Source: JAUXJB01 sp965226855
GTDB lineage: Bacteria > Myxococcota_A > UBA9160 > SZUA-336
Assembly (NCBI GenBank): GCA_965226855.1
Contig: CBDDEE010000030.1
Coordinates: forward strand, 310,001-374,000
Direction of reading: 5' to 3'
Length of the DNA stretch: 64,000 nt
The notes under the pieces are model-generated. The model did no database searches, had not been told where the DNA came from, and worked only from the letters and a program-made list of their open reading frames with translations. Below are positions 26,299 to 35,700 of the stretch, piece after piece. Within the stretch, counting starts at the first letter, position 1. Each line of letters opens with the position of its first letter. The position numbers and the translations under genes were made by a program.

Positions 26299-26810
26299 AG
26301 CTTGTCGACTGGCTGGCCGAACATGTCACTGATGATCCAAAGGCCCTGGCATGGTTCGACGAATCGGGATCGGACGAACGCATTGCACACGCGTTCAAAG
26401 AGCTGCTCTGCGGCTACGAGATCGATCCGGCCAAGATCCTCAAGACCACCCGCATGCTTCGACAGGACGAGCGCCCCGGCCTGGTCGAGGTCGTGGGGAT
26501 CGACTTCCACTCGATCTGCGCCCACCACTTCCTGCCCTTCTTCGGAAAGGTCGACCTGGCCTACGTGCCCGGCGACAGGATCCTGGGTCTCGGCAAGCTC
26601 CCCAGGCTGGTGGACGCCCATGCTCGACGTTTTCAGATCCAGGAGGATCTGGTTCGGGAAGTCGCACACGCGATGATGGACCACGGCCACGCACAGGGAG
26701 TGAGGGTTCGTGCTCGGGCGCAACATCTGTGCATGTGCAGCCGTGGGCCCGCAAGTGCGGGTTCCATCACGCACACGGAGTACGCGCTTGGGTGCATGGA
26801 GGAGGCGTAG
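26295..26810 (+). CDS. folE: GTP cyclohydrolase I (FolE type)
   Basis: This 171-residue enzyme converts GTP to dihydroneopterin triphosphate, the entry to tetrahydrofolate and biopterin-type cofactors. Zn ligands appear as Cys and His in IDFHSICAHHFLPFFGKV and as the second Cys in QHLCMCSRGPAS. The family core LGKLPRLVDAHARRFQIQED is intact. It is shorter than E. coli FolE at the N-terminus, as many bacterial forms are. Tight coupling to carF rather than to folate genes is unusual: tetrahydrobiopterin is the cofactor of alkylglycerol monooxygenase, another ether-lipid enzyme, so a link to ether-lipid chemistry is possible but inferred. Confidence 0.87.
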   Translation: MKLVDWLAEHVTDDPKALAWFDESGSDERIAHAFKELLCGYEIDPAKILKTTRMLRQDERPGLVEVVGIDFHSICAHHFLPFFGKVDLAYVPGDRILGLGKLPRLVDAHARRFQIQEDLVREVAHAMMDHGHAQGVRVRARAQHLCMCSRGPASAGSITHTEYALGCMEEA

Positions 26811-27720
26811 TCCGCACCGCCCGGCCCTGCGCACGGCGCTCTGCGCTCTGGCCTTCGCGATTGCTGCGGCGGATGCCCGAGGCTCGGATGCGGACGGCGA
26901 TGCGGATGCGACCACCGGAGAAGCGCTCGCGTTTTCGCTTCACGCTGCGCCGATTCGCAGCCTCAACGTCTCGGAGCTGTCTCGTATCGTCGGGCCGAGC
27001 GTGATTCGGGTCTTCGAGCCATACGAGGAACGCGAGGTCGAGTTCCTCGCAATCCCGTTCGCCTCCGTGCTCGATTCTCTGTACGGCGATGACTGGCGCG
27101 GCCAGCCGGAGCTGCTGCTTGTCTTCACCTGCAGTGACGGCTATCAGCCCACTCTTCCGGTGCAGCGCGTGCTGGACCACGAGGCGTGGCTGGCGTTCGA
27201 TCGTGTGGGCGAGGACGGCTTCTCCATCTACAAGCTCGAATCCGGCAGCCGAAAGAGGATCGATGTCTCGCCCTTCTACCTCATCTGGCACAACCTCGAG
27301 AACGCAGAGCTCCGCGAGGAGGGCGACTACGGCTGGCCGTACCAGCTGGTGGGCGTGGATCTCGTGCGAAGCCGCGTCCGCTTTCCCCGTTCCGCGCCGG
27401 CCGAGGACGCCGCCGCCGAGGTCATCGCGGGCTACGCGGCCTTCGGGGTTCACTGCAATCGCTGCCACGCGATGAACGGCGAGGGCGGAGCGATCGGCCC
27501 CGAGCTCAACTCTCCGATCAATCCGATCGAGTACCGAGAGCTCGACTGGCTGCGCAGGTGGATCGACGATCCCGCAAAGATCGTCCCGACCAGCCGGATG
27601 CCTCGCCTGAACCCGGCCCTCCGCAATCGAGCCGAGACCATCGAGAGCCTGCTAGCCTACATGGGCGCCATGTCGAAGCGGAAGCTCGAGCCAGAACAGG
27701 AGACTCCCGGTGCACCCTGA
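26788..27720 (+). CDS. Secreted c-type cytochrome with an N-terminal molybdopterin-oxidoreductase-like domain
   Basis: Likely 310 residues from TTG 26788, with GGAG eight bases upstream; this makes a twin-Arg-free signal peptide ending LCALAFAIAAADARG. Residues about 50-200 form a beta-rich domain resembling the non-catalytic substrate domain of sulfite-oxidase-like proteins (LNVSELSRIVGPSVIRVFEP, DVSPFYLIWHNLE). The C-terminal 90 residues are a single cytochrome c: heme motif CNRCH in AAFGVHCNRCHAMNGEGG and the axial Met in PTSRMPRLNP. It probably carries electrons in the periplasm. An open frame extends to ATG 26710 inside folE, but that part is not protein-like. It overlaps both neighbours, implying one operon. 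Confidence 0.75.
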   Translation: MGAWRRRSPHRPALRTALCALAFAIAAADARGSDADGDADATTGEALAFSLHAAPIRSLNVSELSRIVGPSVIRVFEPYEEREVEFLAIPFASVLDSLYGDDWRGQPELLLVFTCSDGYQPTLPVQRVLDHEAWLAFDRVGEDGFSIYKLESGSRKRIDVSPFYLIWHNLENAELREEGDYGWPYQLVGVDLVRSRVRFPRSAPAEDAAAEVIAGYAAFGVHCNRCHAMNGEGGAIGPELNSPINPIEYRELDWLRRWIDDPAKIVPTSRMPRLNPALRNRAETIESLLAYMGAMSKRKLEPEQETPGAP

Positions 27721-28390
27721 CGCCGGCGTCTTCGAGACCTTTTACAACGGACCGATTCAGCACCCCGGGTTCTTGTGGGTCGCCGCGGGGCTCGCGCTCG
27801 GCTTGTGCCTGTCGCGCCACGGGCTCCATCCGAGCATCCGTGGCTACTGTGCGTTACTCGGGCTGCTCTCGATCCTGGACGCCTGGCTCACCTCGGCCCC
27901 CATCTTCGGATTGGGGGCGCTGCCTCCGTCGCTGTCAAGCATCGTCCCGCTCTTCTTCGTGCTGGCCGGGGACTTCCGCTACCTGCTTGTAGTGGGGGCG
28001 GGAACGGCCGACGGCCGCCTGCAGCTGTGCCGCAGGAGCGTGCTCAGCGCGCTTGCGCTGACTTTGATCGTCCCTCTGTTGACGCAGGTCGTGCTCAGAG
28101 CTCTACCCGAAACGATGAGCGGGGCCCGGGTCATGTTCCTGATCTACGAGCTGTCGTTCACCGGGCTGACCCTGGCCCTTCTACGCTGGCATCCGAGCGC
28201 TCGTTCTCGGGGCTGGATTCGATCGCTGAGCTGGTTCGTGGTGCTGTACTACGGATTGTGGGCGACGGCCGACCTCCTCATCCTCGGAGCCGGATCGGAC
28301 CTCGGCTACCTGCTGCGGATGCTTCCGAATCTTCTCTATTACGGTGGGCTCATCGCCGTGATCGGATTGTTTGCGCCGAGGGCTTCGTGA
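27710..28390 (+). CDS. Multi-pass membrane protein of unknown function
   Basis: This 226-residue protein, from GTG 27710, overlaps the cytochrome gene by 11 bases. It has about seven hydrophobic helices (for example FLWVAAGLALGLCLS, IVPLFFVLAGDFRYLLVVGA, VVLYYGLWATADLLILGAG). No enzyme motif was recognised. Cotranscription with a periplasmic cytochrome c and with CarF/FolE suggests a membrane component of the same redox or lipid function. Confidence 0.7.
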   Translation: MHPDAGVFETFYNGPIQHPGFLWVAAGLALGLCLSRHGLHPSIRGYCALLGLLSILDAWLTSAPIFGLGALPPSLSSIVPLFFVLAGDFRYLLVVGAGTADGRLQLCRRSVLSALALTLIVPLLTQVVLRALPETMSGARVMFLIYELSFTGLTLALLRWHPSARSRGWIRSLSWFVVLYYGLWATADLLILGAGSDLGYLLRMLPNLLYYGGLIAVIGLFAPRAS

Positions 28391-28656
28391 ATCCGCGCAA
28401 GCTCGTGGCCTGGCTGCCCGCCCTGATTCTCCCGGGCGCGACCATCGCTCAGCTTCTTGCGCTTCTGGAGTCAGGGAACTCGGAGAACGTGAGCCCGCTC
28501 ACCTGGTTCATGTTCATGCTTGCCAACGTCGGCGCGCTCTACCTGGGCAAGCCCGAGAGCTCGCTCGCCAGACTCCAGATGGCGCTGGCCTTCGGCTTGA
28601 CCGCACTGCTCGATCTGATCATCGTCGCGATCGTGATCGTCTACCGGGCGGTGTGA
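28387..28656 (+). CDS. Small membrane protein of unknown function
   Basis: This 89-residue protein begins at GTG 28387, overlapping the previous stop (GTGA). Three hydrophobic helices (LVAWLPALILPGATIAQLLA, LTWFMFMLANVGALYLG, LTALLDLIIVAIVIVYRAV) make up nearly all of it. It ends the carF-folE-cytochrome operon. No family recognised. Confidence 0.65.
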   Translation: MNPRKLVAWLPALILPGATIAQLLALLESGNSENVSPLTWFMFMLANVGALYLGKPESSLARLQMALAFGLTALLDLIIVAIVIVYRAV

Positions 28657-28716
28657 ACAGCGACGCGCCCGCGGGCACGGGTGTGAGCTACAGTTTGTGA
28701 CGAGAAGGAGAGTACG

Positions 28717-29358
28717 GTGGAGCTATACGACGCCATGAGCACGCTGCGCGCGGTGCGCCGCCTGCGGCCCGACCCGATCCCGGAGGAGGTGCTGGACCGG
28801 GTGCTCACCGCCGCCACCTGGGCGCCGACGGGCGGCAACGTGCAGCCCTGGCGGATCATCACGGTCAGAGACGCAGCCAAAAAGCAGGCGTTAGAGGATT
28901 TGTACCGACCCCGCTGGCAGGCTTACGTTCCAGGCTACCGCGAGCGCACGGCATCGATGCCACCGCAGCAGCAGGCGAAATCGGAACGTACGCTCGCCGC
29001 CGGCGACTATCTGTCCGAGCACATGCACGAAGCACCGGTGATTGCCGTGTTCTGCTACAACCCGTACATCATGGCGATCACCGACGAGGATCAGCCTCGG
29101 CCGAGCGTCGTCGGTGGCGGATCGGTGTACCCGTCGGTGCAGAACCTGCTGCTCGCATGCCGCAACGAAGGCCTCGGCTGCGTGCTCACGACGCTCTTGT
29201 GTATGGACGAACCGGGCGTGAAAGCGCTCTTGGAGATGCCCGACGATTGGTACACGTGCGCCCACGTGCCGATCGGCTACCCGGTGGGCGGCGGCCACGG
29301 CCACATTGCCCGGCGGCCGAAGGAGAAGATGATCTTCGAAGACCGCTGGGAGGGTTAG
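28717..29358 (+). CDS. Nitroreductase family protein
   Basis: This 213-residue FMN-dependent oxidoreductase starts at GTG 28717, behind GAAGGAGAG. It opens MELYDAMSTLRAVRRLRPDP, has the FMN-contact segment TWAPTGGNVQPWRIITVRD, and continues with SVYPSVQNLLLACRNEGLGC and VPIGYPVGGGHG. It reduces a nitro, enone or similar electrophile with NAD(P)H in the cytoplasm. It has its own start 60 bases after the small membrane protein gene, so it may or may not belong to that operon. Confidence 0.88.
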   Translation: MELYDAMSTLRAVRRLRPDPIPEEVLDRVLTAATWAPTGGNVQPWRIITVRDAAKKQALEDLYRPRWQAYVPGYRERTASMPPQQQAKSERTLAAGDYLSEHMHEAPVIAVFCYNPYIMAITDEDQPRPSVVGGGSVYPSVQNLLLACRNEGLGCVLTTLLCMDEPGVKALLEMPDDWYTCAHVPIGYPVGGGHGHIARRPKEKMIFEDRWEG

Positions 29359-29425
29359 AACCCACGGTTGGCTCGACGAAGCAGGGGAGCATCAGGCTTT
29401 CATCCCGTCTCGATTGGACGTCCTC

Positions 29426-30782
29426 TCACGCTGCTCGAGCGGGTCGCCACGGGCCCTTGGCGCAGGCGACGAGCGCGACGATGACGAAGCAGCAGAGTGC
29501 GCTGATCTGGATCCAGGCGGGCCAGCCCCAGGCTTCTACCACCCGGGGCAGGGCCAGGTTGAACACAAGCCCGCTCCCCACGCTGAGCACACCGGCGATG
29601 CCGAAGGCCTGCGCCACGCCGAAGGGGCTGATTGCCTCGGCGTTCTCGGAGACCAGAGCGCACCACGCCGGGTAGATGAAGCCGGCGAACCAGCCGGTGA
29701 GGCCCCAGGTGAAGGCGAGCGCGACGTAGCTCGTTCCCACCGGCCGAGAGGCCGCCCAGAGCAAGCAGAGCCCCGAGGCCACGCCGCCGAACGCGATCAC
29801 GGGCTTGCGCACCTGGAGCCGGTCGGAGAGCCAACCGGAGATGAAGACGCTGAAGGTGAACACGAGCCAGAAGTAGGAGGTCAGGTCCGATGCCAGCGAG
29901 GCCTCGATGCCGAAGTGCTGCTGGAAATAGGTGGGGACGAATATGGCCACGGTGGAGTAGGCGACGCTCCAGAACAGGATCGCGAGGCTCAGAGCCCAGA
30001 GCCGCCAGTCCCGATAGACCAGGTTGCCGGCGCGCTGCGCGGCGGCGAAGTCGGTGAAGCCGGCCTCGCTGATTGTGGCCGCAAGGGTTTCCTCCCTGCC
30101 GTGCACGATCTGACCGCGAACGCGCATGGAGAGGTCGCGGTAGAAAACCGCCAGGACCGCGACCGTGACGGCGGCGAAGCCAGCGGCGATCCAGAACTGC
30201 GGGCGCCAGCCCGGCCAGACAGGGATCGTCCGCGCGGCGACCCAGGTCGAGAGCAGCGCCCCGATCGTGAACGCGAGGCTGAGCCAAGCATAGACCATGG
30301 CCCGGCCCATCTGCGGTGTGATGTCGCGCAGCGTCGCGTTGACGGCCGGGCTCATGCCCGAGACCACGGCTCCGCCGACCACCCACAGCACCGCCAGTGT
30401 GAGGAAGTCCGGTGCGAGCGCGGAGCCCACTGCGATGCCCACGTAGACCACCACCGGCCACAGGATGATCGCGCGCCGCCCGTACCGGTCCGCTAGCTGG
30501 CTGAAGAGCAAGGCACCCCCCGCCTGCGCTACCGCGGCCACTGCCCCGATGTACCCCCACTCCCGCAGCGAGACGCCGAAGTCGTCGAACATGTAGACGA
30601 GGACCGGCCCGATCTTGAGCCGCTCGAACTGCTCGATCGTCCAGGCGAAGATGATCAGTCCCAGCAACCACCAGCGCAGCGCCCCCGTCGGAAAAAAAGT
30701 CGAGCTCCCGCTGGCGCAGGTAGGACCAGAAGCCGCCAACTCGGGATGGGGTCTCTTCAGCGGTCGGCGAGGCTTCAGTCAA
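29426..30782 (-). pseudogene. MFS transporter with a frameshift in a seven-base T run
   Basis: A 12-helix MFS protein. Loop 2-3 shows the signature LADRYGRRAIILWPVVV, and loop 8-9 shows SGWLSDRLQVRKPV. The expected N-terminus LTEASPTAEETPSRVGGFWS YLRQRELDFF (TTG start at 30782) is in another frame from PTGALRWWLLGLIIFAWTIE onward. The shift is at seven T residues (seven A on the plus strand, 30692-30698); with six, the product is a continuous 451 residues. It resembles aromatic-acid or sugar-acid proton symporters. It diverges from the TauD gene and may import that enzyme's substrate. Polymerase slippage in the run, a real mutation or a sequencing error could each explain it. Confidence 0.8.
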
Positions 30783-30802
30783 GGGGTTGCTCGTGCCCGA
30801 CA

Positions 30803-30817
30803 GACTACACTGTAGTC
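30803..30817. promoter_or_regulatory. Palindrome between the divergent MFS and TauD genes
   Basis: Perfect six-base arms GACTAC and GTAGTC separated by ACT, 13 bases before the TauD start and overlapping its upstream region, just before the ribosome site AAGGAGG (30818-30826). This is in the only gap between the divergent genes and could be the binding site of a repressor controlling both. No regulator gene is adjacent. Confidence 0.4.
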
Positions 30818-30830
30818 GAAGGAGGATGGC

Positions 30831-31732
30831 ATGAGCGATTTGAGGATCGAGCCGACCGGGGCCACGCTCGGGGCGATTGTCACGGGGATCGACCTTGCGA
30901 ACCTGGATCCCGCCGAGTGGGCGGAGATCGAGCCGGCGTTCCACGAGTACGCCGTGCTGATCTTCCCCGGTCAGCACCTGACCGACGTGGCGCAGACGAC
31001 CTTTGGGGCGCGCTTCGGCGAGCTCGCGATCGATTTCTTGCCCTTCAGCAACCAGCGAGCCGACGGGAGCCTGCGCGACCCGGACGATTCACTGATGAAG
31101 CTTCTGAAAGGGAACGAGGGCTGGCACACCGACAGCTCGTTCATGTCGCTCTCGGCCAAGGCGTCGATCCTGTCCGCGCGCAAAGTGCCGCGAAGCGGGG
31201 GCGAGACTGAGTGGGCCGACATGCGCGCGGCCTATGACGCACTCGACTCCGAGACCGCACCCGGGTCGAGGAGCTCGACGCATACCACTCTCTCTACCAC
31301 TCGCAGCTGCTCATCGGCGAAGAGGCGGAGACGACCGCGCACGGCCTTGCAGAGCTCAGCTCGCCGAGCGACACACCACGCAGCCCGGAGGATCCGAGCG
31401 CAGCCTACGCCGTGCAACCCGCGGACCCGCCGCTGCGGCCTCTCGTCAAGATCCACTCCGTCACGGGGAGACCCTCGCTGTACATCGGACGGCACGCTTA
31501 CGGGATCCCCGGACTCGAGCCTGGCGAGTCCGAGGCGCTCCTCGACGACCTCGTCGACTTTGCGTGCCGACCGCCCCGCGTCTACCAGCACCGTTGGCAG
31601 CCGGGGGACGTCGTCATCTGGGACAACCGCTGCGTGCTCCACCGGGCACTGCCGTGGAACCCCGCCGAGCCCCGCGTGATGGTGCACACCCGCGTCGCGG
31701 GTGATCCGGTGACCGAGCTCGCACATTCCTGA
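30831..31732 (+). pseudogene. TauD/TfdA family 2-oxoglutarate dioxygenase, frameshifted
   Basis: Fe(II)/2-oxoglutarate-dependent dioxygenase. The N-terminal part MSDLRIEPTGATLGAIVTGI includes the metal site HxD in NEGWHTDSSFMS. After AAYDALDSET the frame shifts: the continuation RVEELDAYHSLYHSQLLIGE, the arginine/His region VTGRPSLYIGRHAYGI and the distal His in WDNRCVLHRALPWNP are in the next frame, ending at 31732. One missing C at about 31254-31257 explains it; restored, the product is 300 residues. The enzyme would oxidise a small sulfonate, phenoxyacid or similar compound. Strong ribosome site AAGGAGG precedes the ATG. Confidence 0.82.
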
Positions 31733-31805
31733 GCGAAAGTGTCGACCTACGCGGGCCGACGATGAGAGGGGCGGGCCGCCACGGATCTGGTAGATTCGGT
31801 CATCC

Positions 31806-31985
31806 ATGGCGTCGCTCACGATCGTGTCCGGCTGCCCCGGAACCGGGAAGACGACGCTGGCGGCGCTGCTCTCGACTGCCAGCCCGCGCGGGCTGCGTTT
31901 CGCCGCCGCCTTTGCCCGCCAGCGAGCCGCGGGTGAGCTCCGGCTCGACCTCGCAGGGATCACGGGGCAAAGCTCGTGTACGTGA
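31806..31985 (+). pseudogene. P-loop kinase/ATPase N-terminal remnant
   Basis: Fifty-nine codons beginning MASLTIVSGCPGTGKTTLAA, a Walker A motif in the context of AAA or zeta-toxin-like kinases, followed by sequence without further motifs and a stop at 31983-31985. No Walker B or substrate region remains. It overlaps the start of the UPF0182 gene by ten bases. It may be a truncated gene. Confidence 0.45.
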
Positions 31986-34867
31986 TCCTGCTCGCCGCGC
32001 TTTCGGGCTTCGGAATCTGGCTGGTGATGGGAGGTGTGCGGCGACGGCACCGCCCCCAGATCCGCCTCGGGTTCGCGTGGATCGCGGCCAGCCTGTTGTT
32101 CTTTGCGCTCCTGAGCTTTTGGGCGGAGCTCTTGTGGTTCGATGCCGTCGGGTACGTGGGTCGCTTCTGGACATTGGTCGCAGCGAGGGTGGGAACGTTC
32201 GCGCTCGGCGCGACGGTGGGAGGCGTCGGTGTCCACTTGCTGACGCGGCCGCTCCCGAAGACGGGCACCGCCTCCCGAAGATTGCCCGACCTGATCGGGG
32301 GTATCGGCGGAGGCATCTGGGGCTACGAGAGCTGGAACGAGGTGCTCCTCTTCACAAACCGTGTATCCACGGAGCTCCGGGAGCCGATCTTCGGCCTAGA
32401 AGTCGGCTTCTACATGTTCGAGCTCCCGCTTTACGATCGCCTGTTCTGGTTACTGCTCTGGGTCTGCGGCGTGAGCCTGGTCGCGGCGGTCGCGGCATCC
32501 TTCAGCCAGCGCGCGGATGGCGCCATCCGGCTGCGACCGCAGCGTGAGTTCGAGGGACTACATATCGATCCGGTGCTGCGGATCGGCGCCGCTCTCGCGG
32601 TGGTCGTGGCCCTTGGCACACTCCTCGATGCGTTCCACCTGCTGTACTCGCCCTGGGGCGTGGTGGCCGGGGCGGGCTGGACCGACCTGCACGTTCGCTT
32701 GCCGGGCCTCGGGCTGGTGGCGCTCGTCACTCTCTGGCTGGGGCTGGTCCCCTTGCTACCGGGGGTCCGCGCCCGCTGGGCGGGCTGGCTGGCCGGGCGC
32801 GCCGCCACCCGCGCTCCGATCAGACTCGTAACCCCCTCGCGCGGTCGCTGGCGTAGCCTGCTCCGCAGCACCGGTGCCGCGGATGCCCCTGACCTCGCGG
32901 CCGCGGCCACCGTCTGGGCCGGGATCGTCGCTACCTGGCTCGTGACGCTCGTGCTCATGCCGCTCTTGGCGCAGTGGCTGCTGGTGGTACCCAACGAGAT
33001 CACTCGCGAGAGGCCGTACATCGAGCACAACATCCGCTTCACGCGACACGGCTTCGGCCTCCACAACATAGAGGTCCGGCAGTTCCCCGCAAAGGAGGAG
33101 TTCACCCAAGAGGTGATGCGGGAAAACGAGCACGTCCTTTCCGAAGTGCGGCTCTGGGATTGGCGCGCACTCGATGCGGTCTACAAGCAGTTCCAGGAGA
33201 TCCGTCTCTACTACGAATTCTTCAATGTGGATATGGACAGGTACACGATCGGAGATCGCTACCGACAGGTCATGGTGTCGGCCCGCGAGATGGCGCTACG
33301 GAACCTGCCGGCGGGGAGCCAGACCTTCGTGAATCAGCGGTTCAAGTACACGCACGGCTACGGGCTCACGTTGAGCACCGTTAGCGACTTCACTCCGGAC
33401 GGACTTCCGAACCTGCTGGTCAAGGACATTCCCCCACAAGCAGAGGCGGAAGAGCTCCAGGTGGAGCGTCCACAGATCTACTATGGTGAGCTCACCAACT
33501 CTCCTGCGGTCGTCAACACCCGCGAGGCGGAGTTCGACTATCCGAGCGGCGACCAGAACGTCTACATCCGTTACCCCGGAACCGGGGGCGTACAGCTTTC
33601 GGGCTTCTGGCGGAAGCTCGTCTTCGGCTGGAAGTTCGACGGCACTCAGTTCCTGGTCTCGAGCTATCCGACCTCCGAGTCCCGCATCCTCTTTCATCGG
33701 CAGATCCACGAGCGGGTTGCGCTCCTGGCGCCGTTCCTGGAGTGGGACCCCGATCCGTACATTGTTCTGGTCGAGGGGCGGCTGTTCTGGATCATCGACG
33801 GCTATACGACGTCCACCTATTACCCTTACAGCGAAGCGTTCTCCTCGCGAGAGGTGATCGAGTATCGCGAGACGAGCCGCTCCCGCCGCCTGGCGAGCCG
33901 CGTCGCGCCGCACCTTGACGGCGTAAACTACGCGCGCAACTCCGTGAAGGCGGTCGTGGACGCCTTCGAGGGCTCGGTAGAGTTTTACGTCTTCGATCCG
34001 GATGACCCGCTGGTGCAGGTCTGGCAACGGGCGCTCCCAGACCTCTTTCGGGAGCGCGCAGAGATGCCGGCGAGCCTGCAGGCGCACGTGCGCTACCCCG
34101 AGAGCTTCCTGCTCGCGCAAGGTCTAGTCTACGCCAAGTACCACATGAGCGACCCGGCGGTCTTCTACAACCAGGAGGATCTCTGGGTTCGCGCCACGGA
34201 GAAGTACTACGACGCCGTCCGTCCCGTGGAGCCCTACTACGTGATGTGGCAGCTCCCCGGCGCTGATCGGCCGGAGTTCGTCTCGGTCCTGCCCTTTACG
34301 CCGAAGAGGCGCCAGGTGCTCATTGGCTGGATCGCGGGCCTTTGTGATGGGGAGAACTACGGACGTCTGCTCGCGTACAAGTTCCCGAAGGAGAGGCGGG
34401 TGCTGGGCCCGCAGCAGGTGGAGACCAAGATCGATCAGGACCCGGTCCTCTCGAGTCAACTCACGCTCTGGGACCAACGCGGATCCAGCGTCATACGTGG
34501 CAACGTGCTGGCGATTCCGATCGAGGACACGCTTCTCTACGTCGAGCCGATCTACCTGCAAGCAGATACCGCGGCCTACCCCGAGCTGCGTCTCGTGGTC
34601 GTGATGCACGGGGACGCCATAAGCTATGCGGACACCTTCAAAGGCGCCCTGCAGGGCCTCTTCGATGGAGAGCCCAGAGACCAGCGCCCGTTGGATCTGC
34701 TCACCCCCGACGTGGCCGCGGCAAAGGGACTTGCACAGCAGGCCAACGAGTCCTTCGAGCGGTACCTGGAGCTGCAGGCGGCCCAGCGCTTCGAGGAGGC
34801 CGGCCGTGAGCTTCGCTCCCTGCGCGACCTACTACAGCGGCTGGCGGGGGCCGAAGACGAGGAGTAG
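31976..34867 (+). CDS. UPF0182 family membrane protein
   Basis: This 963-residue protein is of the UPF0182/COG1615 family, whose function is unknown. Seven or so membrane helices occupy the first 340 residues (MYVILLAALSGFGIWLVMGG, then LGFAWIAASLLFFALLSFWA, with the conserved ELLWFDAVGYVGRFWT motif). A large extracytoplasmic domain follows, with conserved stretches such as RERPYIEHNIRFTRHGFGL, FKYTHGYGLTLSTV and YILVEGRLFWIIDGYTTS-like text. The GTG at 31976 gives the usual family beginning. Length is typical. It is convergent with the deacetylase gene. Confidence 0.9.
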   Translation: MYVILLAALSGFGIWLVMGGVRRRHRPQIRLGFAWIAASLLFFALLSFWAELLWFDAVGYVGRFWTLVAARVGTFALGATVGGVGVHLLTRPLPKTGTASRRLPDLIGGIGGGIWGYESWNEVLLFTNRVSTELREPIFGLEVGFYMFELPLYDRLFWLLLWVCGVSLVAAVAASFSQRADGAIRLRPQREFEGLHIDPVLRIGAALAVVVALGTLLDAFHLLYSPWGVVAGAGWTDLHVRLPGLGLVALVTLWLGLVPLLPGVRARWAGWLAGRAATRAPIRLVTPSRGRWRSLLRSTGAADAPDLAAAATVWAGIVATWLVTLVLMPLLAQWLLVVPNEITRERPYIEHNIRFTRHGFGLHNIEVRQFPAKEEFTQEVMRENEHVLSEVRLWDWRALDAVYKQFQEIRLYYEFFNVDMDRYTIGDRYRQVMVSAREMALRNLPAGSQTFVNQRFKYTHGYGLTLSTVSDFTPDGLPNLLVKDIPPQAEAEELQVERPQIYYGELTNSPAVVNTREAEFDYPSGDQNVYIRYPGTGGVQLSGFWRKLVFGWKFDGTQFLVSSYPTSESRILFHRQIHERVALLAPFLEWDPDPYIVLVEGRLFWIIDGYTTSTYYPYSEAFSSREVIEYRETSRSRRLASRVAPHLDGVNYARNSVKAVVDAFEGSVEFYVFDPDDPLVQVWQRALPDLFRERAEMPASLQAHVRYPESFLLAQGLVYAKYHMSDPAVFYNQEDLWVRATEKYYDAVRPVEPYYVMWQLPGADRPEFVSVLPFTPKRRQVLIGWIAGLCDGENYGRLLAYKFPKERRVLGPQQVETKIDQDPVLSSQLTLWDQRGSSVIRGNVLAIPIEDTLLYVEPIYLQADTAAYPELRLVVVMHGDAISYADTFKGALQGLFDGEPRDQRPLDLLTPDVAAAKGLAQQANESFERYLELQAAQRFEEAGRELRSLRDLLQRLAGAEDEE

Positions 34868-34878
34868 CCCGAAGAGCG

Positions 34879-35691
34879 TCACGGACGTGCGGCGAACTCC
34901 GCGGCGGCGTCCTCCATCGTGCAGAAGACCGCGCCGCGCTCGACCAGCTGCAGGATCAGTCGTTCGAGCATGAGCATCCGGTGGCCGCGCCCGATCACGA
35001 AGGGATGGCACGTGTACGTGAGCACGCCCCAGTCCGTGATGCGCGTCATGTAGACGAAGTCGTCGAGCCAGTTCTGGAGCACGCCGCCCGCGTTCCGGAG
35101 CCCCTGGCCTCGCATGAGCTCGAAGTGCGGATAGTCGTCCAGGGTCCAGCTGATCGGCATCTCGATCAGCGGGGTGTCCGCCCCGAACACCACCGGCTTG
35201 TCGAGCTCCATCAGATCGCCGCTACGCGCTCGGTAGGGCAGGTAGTCATGGCCCATCATGCTGCTCTCGTAGACGAAGCCGTGCGTGAGCAGCAGCTCGA
35301 CCGTGTGCGGGCTCAGGTCCCAGGCCGGGGAGCGATACCCTCGCGCCCGTTGCCCGCTGAGCTTCTGGATGGCGTCGTTCGCACGAACGAGACCCGCCTC
35401 CTCTTGTTCTCGCGATAGCTTTGCCGGCGCAACGTGGAGCCAGCCGTGATGCGCGATCTCGTGGCCGCCATCGACAATCCCGTTGCAGGCGTCCGGGTAG
35501 GTCTCGATCGTGACGCCCGGAACGAACCACGTCGCCCGGATCTCGTACTTCTCGAGCAGGGTCAGAATCCGCGCGGCGCCGACCACCCCGAACTCGCCTC
35601 GCGAGATCGGCGTCGGCGTCGTCTGCCCGCTGGCGATCAGGCCCGAGACGGCGTCGAAGTCAAAGCTCAAGCAGACGATGTGTTTGGTCAT
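34879..35691 (-). CDS. Polysaccharide deacetylase (NodB-like) family protein
   Basis: This 270-residue member of carbohydrate esterase family 4 has motif 1 SFDFDAVSG, motif 2 GHEIAHHGWLHVAP (metal histidines) and RGYRSPAWDLSPHTVELLL (motif 3). It lacks a signal peptide and has an IATWFVPGVTIE-type strand, features shared with the cytoplasmic PuuE/HpuA-like branch that acts on allantoin-like or small amide substrates rather than on peptidoglycan. It lies nine bases after the 593-residue protein gene and may be cotranscribed with it. Confidence 0.82.
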   Translation of the reverse strand: MTKHIVCLSFDFDAVSGLIASGQTTPTPISRGEFGVVGAARILTLLEKYEIRATWFVPGVTIETYPDACNGIVDGGHEIAHHGWLHVAPAKLSREQEEAGLVRANDAIQKLSGQRARGYRSPAWDLSPHTVELLLTHGFVYESSMMGHDYLPYRARSGDLMELDKPVVFGADTPLIEMPISWTLDDYPHFELMRGQGLRNAGGVLQNWLDDFVYMTRITDWGVLTYTCHPFVIGRGHRMLMLERLILQLVERGAVFCTMEDAAAEFAARP

Positions 35692-35700
35692 TGCCTCGGA

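Noticed and set aside
26330..26340. TGATCC inside the start of folE as an ECF promoter
   Set aside because: It lies in coding sequence, without a convincing -10 at the right spacing.
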